This document shows, piece after piece, positions 26,486-33,771 of a DNA stretch of 64,000 nucleotides. Source of the DNA: Paenibacillus sp. MBLB1832. Lineage in GTDB: Bacteria; Bacillota; Bacilli; Paenibacillales; NBRC-103111. The notes beneath the pieces are model-generated. The model was not told the origin of the DNA. It was given only the letters and a program-made list of their open reading frames with translations, and searched no databases. Every line of letters starts with the position of its first letter. Position 1 is the stretch's first letter. The stretch spans positions 2,375,001-2,439,000 of the forward strand of contig NZ_CP130319.1 in the NCBI RefSeq assembly GCF_032271945.1, written 5' to 3'. A program made the translations under genes and the position numbers.

Positions 26486-27214
26486 ATGAGTGCGTTAACA
26501 CGATTAGATGTTACCGGACGCATTATGGTCGCCTTAGATTACGCGAACGCAGAAGGTGCCGAAGGGCTGCTAAAGCAGCTTGACGGCATCCCCTGCTATG
26601 TAAAGGTAGGAATGCAGCTGTTTTATGCTGCAGGTCCTACCTTTGTCGCGAGTCTGAAGGATCGCGGCTATAAGGTGTTCCTGGATGTGAAGATGCATGA
26701 CATCCCGAACACGGTGAAAGGCGGCTCGGAGAGCGTGACGCGCCTTGGGGTAGATTTGTTCAATGTGCATGCCGCCGGAGGCAAGCACATGATGGAAGCG
26801 GCCTTGGAGGGTGTCGACAAGGCGCTTACCGGTGGAGCTCCACGTCCGATCGTCATCGGCGTGACGCAGTTAACCAGCACCTCGCAGCCCGTGCTGAATG
26901 ACGAGATCGGCCTGACCGGTACGGTCGAGCAGGCCGTCATTCGGTATGCCCGCACGGCGCATGCCGCGGGGCTGCAAGGCGTCGTCGCCTCACCGCTTGA
27001 GGTGACGGCGATTAAGGCGGCGTGCGGTGACAGCTTCGTCACCGTGACGCCAGGCATCCGCCCGGCGGGGGCGGATATGGGCGACCAGTCGCGCATCATG
27101 ACGCCGGCTGAGGCGTTCGCGCAGGGGACGGACTACGTCGTGATCGGGCGTCCGATCACAGGGGCGGCGGATCCACGAGCTGCGATTGAAGCGATTATCG
27201 AATCAATCGTATAA
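26486..27214 (+). CDS. pyrF: Orotidine 5'-phosphate decarboxylase
   Basis: PyrF converts OMP to UMP. The 242-residue TIM-barrel protein has MVALDYANAEGAEGLLK at the start and the catalytic block VFLDVKMHDIPNTVKGG with the essential Asp-Lys-Asp cluster. Phosphate-site motifs are VTPGIRPAG and VIGRPITGA. The ATG at 26486 has GGGATGG upstream; the ATG at 26474 is only two bases after a GGG and is less likely. By hand count, 26941-27120 is about 70% G+C, well above the neighbouring pyr genes. Confidence 0.97.
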   Translation: MSALTRLDVTGRIMVALDYANAEGAEGLLKQLDGIPCYVKVGMQLFYAAGPTFVASLKDRGYKVFLDVKMHDIPNTVKGGSESVTRLGVDLFNVHAAGGKHMMEAALEGVDKALTGGAPRPIVIGVTQLTSTSQPVLNDEIGLTGTVEQAVIRYARTAHAAGLQGVVASPLEVTAIKAACGDSFVTVTPGIRPAGADMGDQSRIMTPAEAFAQGTDYVVIGRPITGAADPRAAIEAIIESIV

Positions 27215-27263
27215 GGTGTCGGGCCCCAAGATTTTAACATTTGAAAGGATCGGTGGAAGAGAC

Positions 27264-27905
27264 ATGAGTAAACTTGAAACCATCGCGCAGCACATTGCCG
27301 CGTCGTTATTAGATATCGAAGCGGTTGCGCTTCGTCCACAACAACCTTTTACATGGACATCAGGATTGAAATCCCCGATTTATTGCGATAATCGCTTAAC
27401 GATGTCGCACCCAGCGATTCGCGAAGCGATTGCAGACGGGTTCGCTGCGTTGATCAAAGAGAAATTCCCAGAAGCTGAGGTTGTCGCAGGAACAGCAACA
27501 GCTGGCATTCCGCACGCAGCTTGGGTCGCTCAGAAGCTCGGACTTCCGATGATCTACATTCGCGATAAAGCGAAAGGTCATGGCAAAGAAAACCTGATCG
27601 AAGGAACTGTGAAGCCAGGTCAGAAGGTTATCGTCATCGAGGATTTGATTTCGACAGGCGGCAGTTCGCTTAAAGCGGCGTTGGCAGTCAATGACGCGGG
27701 TGCGAAAGCGCTTGGCGTATTGGCGATCTTCTCCTACCAGTTAGACAAAGCAACAGATGCGTTCGCGGCGGCAGATATGCCACTTCACACGCTTTCCAAT
27801 TATTCAACCTTGCTTGAAGTTGCTTTGGAAAAAGGCAAAATTCAAGCAGCGGATATGGAATTGCTGCGCGCTTGGAGAACGAATCCAGCAGCGTACGGTG
27901 TGTAA
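27264..27905 (+). CDS. pyrE: Orotate phosphoribosyltransferase
   Basis: PyrE transfers phosphoribose from PRPP to orotate. The 213-residue protein shows PFTWTSGLKSPIYCDNR near residue 30, VAGTATAGIPHAAWVA, YIRDKAKGHGKENLIEG and the PRPP loop VIVIEDLISTGGSSLKAAL. The frame is open upstream into pyrF, but the ATG at 27264 with GGTGGAAGAG upstream gives the family N-terminus. It is the last pyr gene; pyrK and pyrD, which in Bacillus lie between carB and pyrF, are absent. Confidence 0.97.
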   Translation: MSKLETIAQHIAASLLDIEAVALRPQQPFTWTSGLKSPIYCDNRLTMSHPAIREAIADGFAALIKEKFPEAEVVAGTATAGIPHAAWVAQKLGLPMIYIRDKAKGHGKENLIEGTVKPGQKVIVIEDLISTGGSSLKAALAVNDAGAKALGVLAIFSYQLDKATDAFAAADMPLHTLSNYSTLLEVALEKGKIQAADMELLRAWRTNPAAYGV

Positions 27906-27929
27906 TCGTCGAATCATAGAACGCGAGAA

Positions 27930-27959
27930 TTGACGGATTATGTAGAATCCCTCTATACT
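27930..27959 (+). promoter_or_regulatory. Sigma-A-type promoter ahead of the GEMM riboswitch
   Basis: TTGACG (27930-27935) and TATACT (27954-27959) are 18 bases apart. A transcript starting near 27966 would include the complete riboswitch. Confidence 0.65.
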
Positions 27960-27969
27960 AATAGGGTGG

Positions 27970-28072
27970 TTGGATCATTCCTGCCAGCAGCGAAAGGGCA
28001 AATGATGCGAAAGCGTCAGACGCAAAGCTACAGGGGCTAATCGGATCAAACCGAATGCTTGCCAGCTATCGA
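27970..28072 (+). ncRNA. Cyclic-di-GMP-I (GEMM) type riboswitch
   Basis: The sequence carries the conserved GEMM parts in order: AGGGCAAA at 27995-28002, a stem TGATGC/GCGTCA capped by a GAAA tetraloop (28003-28018), ACGCAAAGC at 28020-28028, GGGGCTAA at 28033-28040 and CCAGCTATC at 28062-28070. GGCAA (27997-28001) can pair with TTGCC (28059-28063), and TCGG/CCGA (28041-28054) forms the second hairpin. The downstream gene encodes a YjfB-type putative motility protein, which fits the known use of this riboswitch class. No terminator separates aptamer and gene, so control of translation is possible. Specificity for c-di-GMP rather than cGAMP is not proven by eye. Confidence 0.82.
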
Positions 28073-28093
28073 ACTTGGAGAGGAGACAAAAGC

Positions 28094-28294
28094 ATGAATG
28101 TAAATAGCGCGCTTACTGCCATCAACAGCACCGACGGTCTGAAACAAGCGGTCGGCATACAGATGTTGAAGAAGACAAGTGATACGCAAACGGATTTAAC
28201 CACGACACTTATTCAAGATTTCGCGAATAATCAAGCGCAGGTTACCGCACCAGCGGCGCCTCACTTAGGTGCAAATCTAGACATCCGTGTCTAA
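28094..28294 (+). CDS. yjfB: YjfB-family putative motility protein
   Basis: A 66-residue protein, MNVNSALTAINSTDGLKQAVGIQMLKKTSDTQ, followed by a short Ala/Pro-rich tail ending GANLDIRV. This matches the small YjfB family annotated as putative motility proteins; the Bacillus member belongs to a motility regulon. The biochemical role is unknown. There is no signal peptide or membrane segment. GGAGAGGAG at 28077-28085 precedes the ATG; the frame is open upstream to 28055, but that part is within the riboswitch. It is a single-gene unit with its own promoter and terminator. Confidence 0.75.
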   Translation: MNVNSALTAINSTDGLKQAVGIQMLKKTSDTQTDLTTTLIQDFANNQAQVTAPAAPHLGANLDIRV

Positions 28295-28299
28295 ATGAT

Positions 28300-28339
28300 A
28301 AGAAGCTCTTCCTTTTCGTAAAGGTGAGCTTCTTTTTTT
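28300..28339 (+). terminator. Terminator after yjfB
   Basis: AAGAAGCTC (28300-28308) and GAGCTTCTT (28325-28333) form a perfect stem, extended inside by CCTTT/AAAGG. A T-run follows to 28339. Confidence 0.85.
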
Positions 28340-28365
28340 GTCTATTCTTATGCCGACACTACTTG

Positions 28366-29232
28366 TCAGGTGAAGTTGTTGATGAACGCTTGTAAAGGCT
28401 GCGACATCCACTTCTTCGGATGAAGGACGAACTGTAAGTCCATGGCTAACTGTGTATGGGTAAAAGGAAGCCGTACCAGCTTGCCCAACTCTAGCTCGCT
28501 TTCCACCGTGATCAGGGGCAGCAGCGCAAGCCCGAGGCCGCTCATCACACAATGTTTAATCGTTTCGATATTGCCCAATTCGAACCCGATTTGTAAGGCA
28601 ATAGCTTGTTCTTTGAGCAGTCTCTCAAATTTACCTCTGTAGATGCAGCCTTCCTCAGTCACGATGAATTCGTAGGCGCCAAGAGCGCTGATGCTTATGT
28701 GCGACTCACGACTGAGTGGATGATCTTGAGGGGCGATGACAACGAGCTGTTCCTCCCTGACCTTCGTACAGGCGAGGGACGGATCCGCAGGATACTGGTC
28801 CAGCAGCAGCCCGATATCATAATCGCCGTCTTTGACTTTGGCTAGAATGGAGGCTTCACTGTCCGGGAATAATTGGATATTAAGTGTAGGGTACAGCTTT
28901 TTCAACTCGTGTAGAAAAGGCGGCAAATAATAAGCGGCAAGCGAATGAATCGTGCCAATCGTCAATGTGCCAGAGACTTGGCTTGCGATCATTTCTTTGG
29001 ATTGATCATAGAGCTCCAGCATTTGCAAAGTAAGAACTAGCAAGGTTTCTCCTGGAGGAGTCAACCGCAGCTGCCGTCCGTATCGCTCGAAGAGTGGAAC
29101 GCCATATTCTCGTTCCAGCTTCTGAATTTGCATCGTAATGCTGGATTGCGCATAGCCTAATTCCTCAGCAGCACGTGTAAAGCTTTTGCGGCGTGCCACC
29201 TCTCGAAACGTTCGGAAATAAGTCAGATCCAT
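28366..29232 (-). CDS. LysR-family transcriptional regulator
   Basis: A 288-residue LysR-type regulator: N-terminal winged helix-turn-helix (MDLTYFRTFREVARRKSFTRAAEELGYAQSSITMQIQ, core AAEELGYAQSSITMQ) and a C-terminal effector-binding domain from about residue 90 (GTLTIGTIHSLAAYYLPPFL). The ATG at 29232 has GCGAGG six bases upstream; a longer frame to 29277 overlaps the operator. It is divergent from a DapA-family and RidA-family gene pair and probably controls them in response to their substrate. The palindrome at 29251-29265 is a likely binding site. Confidence 0.92.
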   Translation of the reverse strand: MDLTYFRTFREVARRKSFTRAAEELGYAQSSITMQIQKLEREYGVPLFERYGRQLRLTPPGETLLVLTLQMLELYDQSKEMIASQVSGTLTIGTIHSLAAYYLPPFLHELKKLYPTLNIQLFPDSEASILAKVKDGDYDIGLLLDQYPADPSLACTKVREEQLVVIAPQDHPLSRESHISISALGAYEFIVTEEGCIYRGKFERLLKEQAIALQIGFELGNIETIKHCVMSGLGLALLPLITVESELELGKLVRLPFTHTQLAMDLQFVLHPKKWMSQPLQAFINNFT

Positions 29233-29250
29233 GTACGGCCTCGCTTTATT

Positions 29251-29265
29251 ATCAAAATTTTTGAT
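29251..29265. promoter_or_regulatory. Likely LysR operator (ATC-N9-GAT)
   Basis: ATCAAAA-T-TTTTGAT is a perfect palindrome containing the T-N11-A core of LysR binding sites. It lies 18 bases ahead of the LysR start, between the divergent genes. A second inverted repeat, ATGGA-TTGT-TCCAT, is at 29296-29309. Confidence 0.6.
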
Positions 29266-29353
29266 GAGTTCTATCATTTATTATAGCTAACAGTGATGGA
29301 TTGTTCCATGCTAAAGTAAATGTACAAACACACGAGGCTGGGAGTTGGTTATT

Positions 29354-30229
29354 TTGCTAAGAGAACAAGATCTACACGGGATTTATGTGCCGATCATTAC
29401 ACCGTTTGATGAAGAAGGCGAGGTAGATGCTGCATCCTTTTATAATCAAGCTTATAATTTATTTCAAGATGAGATCGATGGCCTTGTCGTCAATGGCACA
29501 ACAGGAGAGTCGCCTACGATTACGAAGGATGAGCTAGGCGTGGTATTCGCTGCCGCACAAGCTGCGCGGGAAGCTGCTCATGTTACGGCGCCTTTGATTG
29601 TGGGCACAGGTACGAATGATATGCGTTCCACGGTGAGAAAAACAGAAGAAGCAGGCAAACTGGGAGCGGAAGCGGCGCTCGTCGTTGTGCCGTATTACAA
29701 CCGACCAAGTCAGCAGGGGATCATTGAACATTTTCGTCACGTGGCAAGTGTAGGAGTTCCTGTTATCTTGTATGAAGTACCTCATCGCACGGGTATCACG
29801 TTGGAACTAGATACCGTTCGTACGATTCTGGATTTGGATGGTGTCATTGGGATAAAGGACAGCACACCGAACACGCAACTGGTCACAGCGTTAACGCATC
29901 TAGGCTCAAAACCCGTGCTTTGCGGGGAAGATACCTTGCTATTTGCGGCGCTGCAGGCTGGAGCTAAAGGTGTAATGAGCGCATCAGCGAACGTAGAAAC
30001 TGAGCGGTTCGTGCAATTTATTCGCAGTTTTGAGCGGGGGGACGCAGAACAGAGTAGACAACAATTTGATGAGCTTCTGCCTCTTGCGCAACTTCTATTC
30101 CAAGAACCTAATCCCGCTCCGATCAAATGGTTACTGCAACAACAAGGCGTAATTGCATCGGAAACTTTACGTCTACCGCTCCTGCCGATCACGGAAAGCT
30201 TGCAAGCGAAATTAGCTGCCTATATCTAA
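29354..30229 (+). CDS. DapA/dihydrodipicolinate synthase-family lyase
   Basis: A 291-residue TIM-barrel aldolase of the DHDPS/N-acetylneuraminate lyase family that forms a Schiff base with pyruvate or a similar 2-oxo acid. Family motifs are GIYVPIITPFDEEGEVD, NGTTGESPTI, YEVPHRTGI with the conserved Tyr, and GIKDSTPN with the catalytic Lys. Because it lies beside a RidA gene and a LysR regulator instead of lysine genes, a catabolic role in sugar-acid or amino-acid breakdown is as likely as lysine synthesis. TTG at 29354 has GGGAG at 29340-29344; TTG at 29345 is the alternative. Confidence 0.85.
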   Translation: MLREQDLHGIYVPIITPFDEEGEVDAASFYNQAYNLFQDEIDGLVVNGTTGESPTITKDELGVVFAAAQAAREAAHVTAPLIVGTGTNDMRSTVRKTEEAGKLGAEAALVVVPYYNRPSQQGIIEHFRHVASVGVPVILYEVPHRTGITLELDTVRTILDLDGVIGIKDSTPNTQLVTALTHLGSKPVLCGEDTLLFAALQAGAKGVMSASANVETERFVQFIRSFERGDAEQSRQQFDELLPLAQLLFQEPNPAPIKWLLQQQGVIASETLRLPLLPITESLQAKLAAYI

Positions 30230-30250
30230 AGTGTTAAGGAGTTGGTCCAG

Positions 30251-30646
30251 ATGCATCGTACTAGAGTGTTTACAGGCTCACCATGGGAACCGATTGTCGG
30301 GTATTGCCGAGCAATTCGCGTTGGCAATCGGATTGAAGTCGCAGGAACAACCGCAATGAAAGACGGCGAAGTTGTCGGCATCGGCGATGCGTACACTCAA
30401 ACGCGCTTTATACTCGAGACGATCGCTAGCGCACTGCAAGAACTAGGCTCTGGGATGTCAGATGTCATCCGAACACGGATGTACGTGACCGATATTTCGC
30501 AGTGGGAAGCGTATGGGAAGGCGCATGGTGAATTTTTTAGAGAGGTGCAGCCTGTGGCGACGATGGTTGAAGTGAAGGCGCTGATTGATCCGCAGCTGTT
30601 GATCGAGATTGAAGTTGAAGCGGTTGTAGCCGATGAGGAGATATAG
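30251..30646 (+). CDS. RidA/YjgF-family enamine/imine deaminase
   Basis: A 131-residue protein with the RidA-like fold: FTGSPWEPIVGYCRAIRVGNRIEVAGTTA (core GYCRAIRVGN), FILETIASALQELGSGMSDVIRTRMYVTDI, and ATMVEVKALIDPQLLIEIEVEA. The conserved Arg in IRTRMYVTD is present, the residue that holds the carboxylate of imine substrates in active RidA members. The family hydrolyses reactive 2-aminoacrylate-type intermediates. It is 21 bases downstream of the DapA-like gene, with AAGGAG at 30236-30241, so the two act as an operon. The substrate is unknown. Confidence 0.88.
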   Translation: MHRTRVFTGSPWEPIVGYCRAIRVGNRIEVAGTTAMKDGEVVGIGDAYTQTRFILETIASALQELGSGMSDVIRTRMYVTDISQWEAYGKAHGEFFREVQPVATMVEVKALIDPQLLIEIEVEAVVADEEI

Positions 30647-30667
30647 GTTTGAAATATGTATAGTGGA

Positions 30668-30712
30668 GCCTGTCGCAAGTGCCGTTCAAACGGCCAGAGC
30701 GTCAGGCTTTTT
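30668..30712 (+). terminator. Terminator after the DapA-like/RidA operon
   Basis: GCCTGTCGC (30668-30676) pairs with GCGTCAGGC (30699-30707) with one mismatch; GCCGTT/ACGGC forms the inner stem. TTTTT follows. Confidence 0.8.
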
Positions 30713-30745
30713 CATTTTGACAATTTGTGTGACTCTGAAGTGGTA

Positions 30746-30806
30746 TTGACAATTCCCACAAATGGATTTAGAGTTATAGTGCACTAGTTCAATAGTGTAC
30801 TGGTTC
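30746..30806 (+). promoter_or_regulatory. Promoter and tandem operator of the ytr-type operon
   Basis: TTGACA at 30746-30751 and TAGAGT at 30769-30774 are 17 bases apart. Directly downstream are two direct repeats, AGTGCACTAGTTC (30778-30790) and AGTGTACTGGTTC (30794-30806), starting 16 bases apart. AGTGyACT motifs are a plausible binding site for the YtrA-type repressor encoded next, giving autorepression. Confidence 0.6.
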
Positions 30807-30828
30807 TTGTGCAGAGGAGGGTAGGACC

Positions 30829-31206
30829 GTGCAACTTAATTTTAACAGCCCGAAACCGATTTATTTGCAGATGGTAGATGAAGTCAAGAAGGCTCTAGCC
30901 CGTGGTGAGCTCTCACCAGGTGATAAAATTCCATCCCACAAGGAAAGGGCGCAAATCTCGCAGGTGAATCCCAATACCGTGATGCGGGCATATCAAGAGA
31001 TGGAACGCGAGGGATTGACGGAAACGTTACGGGGTCAGGGTACTTTTATCAAAAACGATCCTGCGATTCTATCCATTATTCGTTCTGAGATGGCGAAATC
31101 AGCCGTTGAGCAATTCATTGTCGAAATGCGCGCCCTCGGCATTGAGCCAGAAGAAATGGCGCAGCTGCTGCAAGATACGTTGCAAAATGGACCAAAGGAG
31201 GGGTAG
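30829..31206 (+). CDS. ytrA: GntR/YtrA-family transcriptional regulator
   Basis: A 125-residue short GntR regulator: a winged helix-turn-helix at residues 8-75 (PIYLQMVDEVKKALARGELSPGDKIPS is represented by its core GELSPGDKIPS; NPNTVMRAYQEMEREGL; GQGTFI) and only a brief helical C-terminal dimerisation part. This is the YtrA subfamily, which typically represses ABC transporter operons induced by cell-wall antibiotics. The start is GTG at 30829 after GAGGAGG. It is the first gene of a six-gene operon with two ABC systems. Confidence 0.9.
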   Translation: MQLNFNSPKPIYLQMVDEVKKALARGELSPGDKIPSHKERAQISQVNPNTVMRAYQEMEREGLTETLRGQGTFIKNDPAILSIIRSEMAKSAVEQFIVEMRALGIEPEEMAQLLQDTLQNGPKEG

Positions 31207-31209
31207 ACC

Positions 31210-31923
31210 GTGTCCAATACAGAGAATCCGTTTATTATTGAACTGAAGGATATACATAAAAAATATTTACTTAAGCATGCCGTAAGAGGGATTGATGTGC
31301 AGATCAAGAAAGGCACGATTGTTGGGTTGCTGGGGCCAAACGGCAGCGGGAAATCCACCTTGCTCAAAATGATGGCCGGTCTCATTTATCCCACCGCGGG
31401 CAGCATCCTCGTAGGCGGCAGAAAGCCGGATGTACATAATAAGCAGCATGTCGCTTATTTGCCTGAGATTGACCATCTCTATGGCTGGATGACGGTGAAA
31501 GAGACGCTGAACTTTGTTGCTGGGTTCTACAAGGACTGGCAGGCAGATAAAGCTGCAGAAATGCTGGTCAAGATGGAATTGGATGAGCATCAGAAAGTTA
31601 GGAATCTTTCCAAGGGGATGCGGGCTCGATTGAAGTTGATCGTAGCATTGTCGCGCAAAGTTCCGCTCATTCTGCTGGACGAGCCGTTCTCAGGCATTGA
31701 TCCGTCATCTCGGGCTAAAATCATTCGCTCCATCATTAGTGAATTCCAGTCCGAGGAGCAAACGATTGTGTTGTCCACGCATTCGGTGAATGAATCTGAG
31801 CCGATGTTTGACGATGTCATTTTCCTGCAGAAGGGTCAGATCCACACGTTTGACTCCACTGAAAATTTGCGTGCGACCTACGGTTGTTCGTTAGAGAACA
31901 TATGGGAGAAGGTGTACGGGTAG
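31210..31923 (+). CDS. ABC transporter ATP-binding protein
   Basis: A 237-residue ATPase. Walker A is GLLGPNGSGKSTLL, signature LSKGMRARLKLI, Walker B LILLDEPFSGIDP and the H-loop VLSTHSVNE. The start is GTG at 31210, 3 bases after the ytrA stop. It pairs with the permease encoded immediately after. By analogy with the Ytr operon it may sense or expel cell-envelope-active compounds; the substrate cannot be read from sequence. Confidence 0.92.
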   Translation: MSNTENPFIIELKDIHKKYLLKHAVRGIDVQIKKGTIVGLLGPNGSGKSTLLKMMAGLIYPTAGSILVGGRKPDVHNKQHVAYLPEIDHLYGWMTVKETLNFVAGFYKDWQADKAAEMLVKMELDEHQKVRNLSKGMRARLKLIVALSRKVPLILLDEPFSGIDPSSRAKIIRSIISEFQSEEQTIVLSTHSVNESEPMFDDVIFLQKGQIHTFDSTENLRATYGCSLENIWEKVYG

Positions 31924-32667
31924 ATGGGACTCTGGAACTTATTCAAGAAGGAAGTAAAGAGTATTTTCCCTCTATATGGTGTATTTGCTTTGCTCGTCAC
32001 GGTTGTACATCTGATTATTTTGTACAAAAGAGCTGTACTGGACATGGACATAACGATGGTGTTTGCTATTTTATTACCGTACCTATTTATCGCCGCCATT
32101 GCCGTTGGTACGGGTTACTACCAACTCTTTATCGAATGGAAAACGAATTCGATTTATCTTCTCCTTTCCTTGCCAATCCGCGGATGGAAGGTGCTAACAG
32201 CTAAGCTGGCGGCGGTGCTATCGATGCTTGTTCTAGTGTGCCTATGGATTGGGGGAAGCTTTGCGGTTATTTTGCTTCGAGTCAAATGGGATGAGCTAGT
32301 TGGAAATGAAGATTGGGCAGGACAGTTTCCTACCCTTTTTAGTCTGTTGATCAACAGCTTCTGGATGTGTCTGTTGCTCATCACGTTCTTGCTCGTTGTT
32401 TTGCAGTTTACTTTTCTTTGTGGACAGCTTGTCGCCAAATTCAAGTGGCTTGTGATGATCAGTGCATTTCTAGGTATTAGTTGGCTTGTCCTGCGTATTA
32501 GTCCGCTGTTTTCCCATCTTCTGGTGTGGACACCAGAGATCGTTATCGGAGAGAAGGAGTCAGATATGGCGTTCCTGCATTCTGGCCCGTTCATCGTGCT
32601 CGGATTGCTGATTATCGGGCTGGTTGTGCTGAACGGATTTATTTTTGAGAAAGAAGTGGAGGTGTGA
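31924..32667 (+). CDS. ABC-2-type permease
   Basis: A 247-residue integral membrane protein with about six hydrophobic segments (FPLYGVFALLVTVVHLIIL, VFAILLPYLFIAAIAVGTGY, LAAVLSMLVLVCLWIGG and others) and a short cytoplasmic N-terminus MGLWNLFKKEVKS. It begins directly at the stop of the ATPase gene. Soluble domains are small, as in ABC-2 exporters. Sequence beyond topology gives no substrate. Confidence 0.82.
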   Translation: MGLWNLFKKEVKSIFPLYGVFALLVTVVHLIILYKRAVLDMDITMVFAILLPYLFIAAIAVGTGYYQLFIEWKTNSIYLLLSLPIRGWKVLTAKLAAVLSMLVLVCLWIGGSFAVILLRVKWDELVGNEDWAGQFPTLFSLLINSFWMCLLLITFLLVVLQFTFLCGQLVAKFKWLVMISAFLGISWLVLRISPLFSHLLVWTPEIVIGEKESDMAFLHSGPFIVLGLLIIGLVVLNGFIFEKEVEV

Positions 32668-32669
32668 AG

Positions 32670-33749
32670 ATGTCTTTTCGACAAAAAAGAATCGTTCTCC
32701 TATCCACGGTGGGGCTTTTATTCTTACTCTCGATACTGGATATAACGTTTCGAAAGGAAGAGGTCTTTGAAGCTTTTAGCAAGCAATTTGTGAATGAAGA
32801 GAAGATGGATGCGTATTTAGGGGCAAGGCGTGCTGTAACGGCTACCGTGGAGCATCAAGCGGAAATCAATCTGCCTGAACTCAAGGAAGTGATGCTTGCA
32901 AGTCAAGTTGGCAAAGTATCCGTCCAGCGTTCGGAATCTTCTGCAATCCGGGTGAAGTATACCGTTACCGCAACAGCCTCGGATACAGAAGCAGCGAATC
33001 GCAAACGAGACGCTGTGAAGGTCGATCAGCAAGTTCAGAACGGACAGTTAACTCTTGTCACTGGAGCTAACGGCAAACCGATCGATCCAGACGACATTTC
33101 CATCGATTATGTGCTCTCGATTCCTGATGCGATGAAGGTTACGATCCAGAACGAGAATGGGGCTGTGCGAATCAGTGGTGTTCGGGCGGGCATAACGGCT
33201 TCTTCTGTTAACGGCATCATGGAAATCGTGGATGTCAAAGGAGAGCTTCATGTGAAATCTTCTTATGGAAGTCTCTATCTCGCAGACATTACGGGGAATA
33301 TCAACCTAGTCAACCGCTCTAGCCAAGTAAATGTTCATCATACCCAAGGCGATTTGGTGCTCGACCATCAGTCGGGTCATACCAATTTGACGTCCCTCAC
33401 AGGCAAAATCACAGGGAATGCGGAGTACGGCTCGATGTTGTTTCGTGAGTTGAAGGGTTCAATCGATGTCACGGGTCGTAGCACTGATATGCAATTCGAT
33501 CAATTGCAAGGCGATACACGAGTGGTGTCAAATGCAGGAGGACAGCTGACCTTTATTTTAGCCAAAGATGAGGGGTATACGTTGGATGCCGCAGTGAATG
33601 GGGGCAGAATTCTATCCCTTCTTACCCTTCCAATTCAGAAGGTGAAAGACAGCGAGTATGAATCCCATATGAACGGTGTCGTGGGGAATGGTACAAGAAA
33701 AATCGAAGCCAAGGTGAAGTCCGGTGACATTACCTTCCAAGTCAATTAA
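32670..33749 (+). CDS. DUF4097-family membrane-anchored beta-repeat protein
   Basis: A 359-residue protein with one N-terminal membrane segment (RIVLLSTVGLLFLLSILDI) and a long extracytoplasmic beta-rich region. Repeats such as VRISGVRAGITASSVNG, LHVKSSYGSLYLADITG and LVLDHQSGHTNLTSLTG, each about 20 residues, are typical of the DUF4097 putative adhesin fold. Such proteins often sit next to envelope-stress ABC systems. The ATG at 32670 overlaps nothing and has GGAGG at 32657-32661; the permease stop is 2 bases upstream. Function unknown. Confidence 0.8.
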   Translation: MSFRQKRIVLLSTVGLLFLLSILDITFRKEEVFEAFSKQFVNEEKMDAYLGARRAVTATVEHQAEINLPELKEVMLASQVGKVSVQRSESSAIRVKYTVTATASDTEAANRKRDAVKVDQQVQNGQLTLVTGANGKPIDPDDISIDYVLSIPDAMKVTIQNENGAVRISGVRAGITASSVNGIMEIVDVKGELHVKSSYGSLYLADITGNINLVNRSSQVNVHHTQGDLVLDHQSGHTNLTSLTGKITGNAEYGSMLFRELKGSIDVTGRSTDMQFDQLQGDTRVVSNAGGQLTFILAKDEGYTLDAAVNGGRILSLLTLPIQKVKDSEYESHMNGVVGNGTRKIEAKVKSGDITFQVN

Positions 33750-33771
33750 ACATGGAAAAGGAGCGCTACAC

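Noticed and set aside
29534-29785. 83-codon minus-strand frame inside the DapA-like gene
   Set aside because: It is a shadow of a strongly supported gene and lacks a ribosome binding site.
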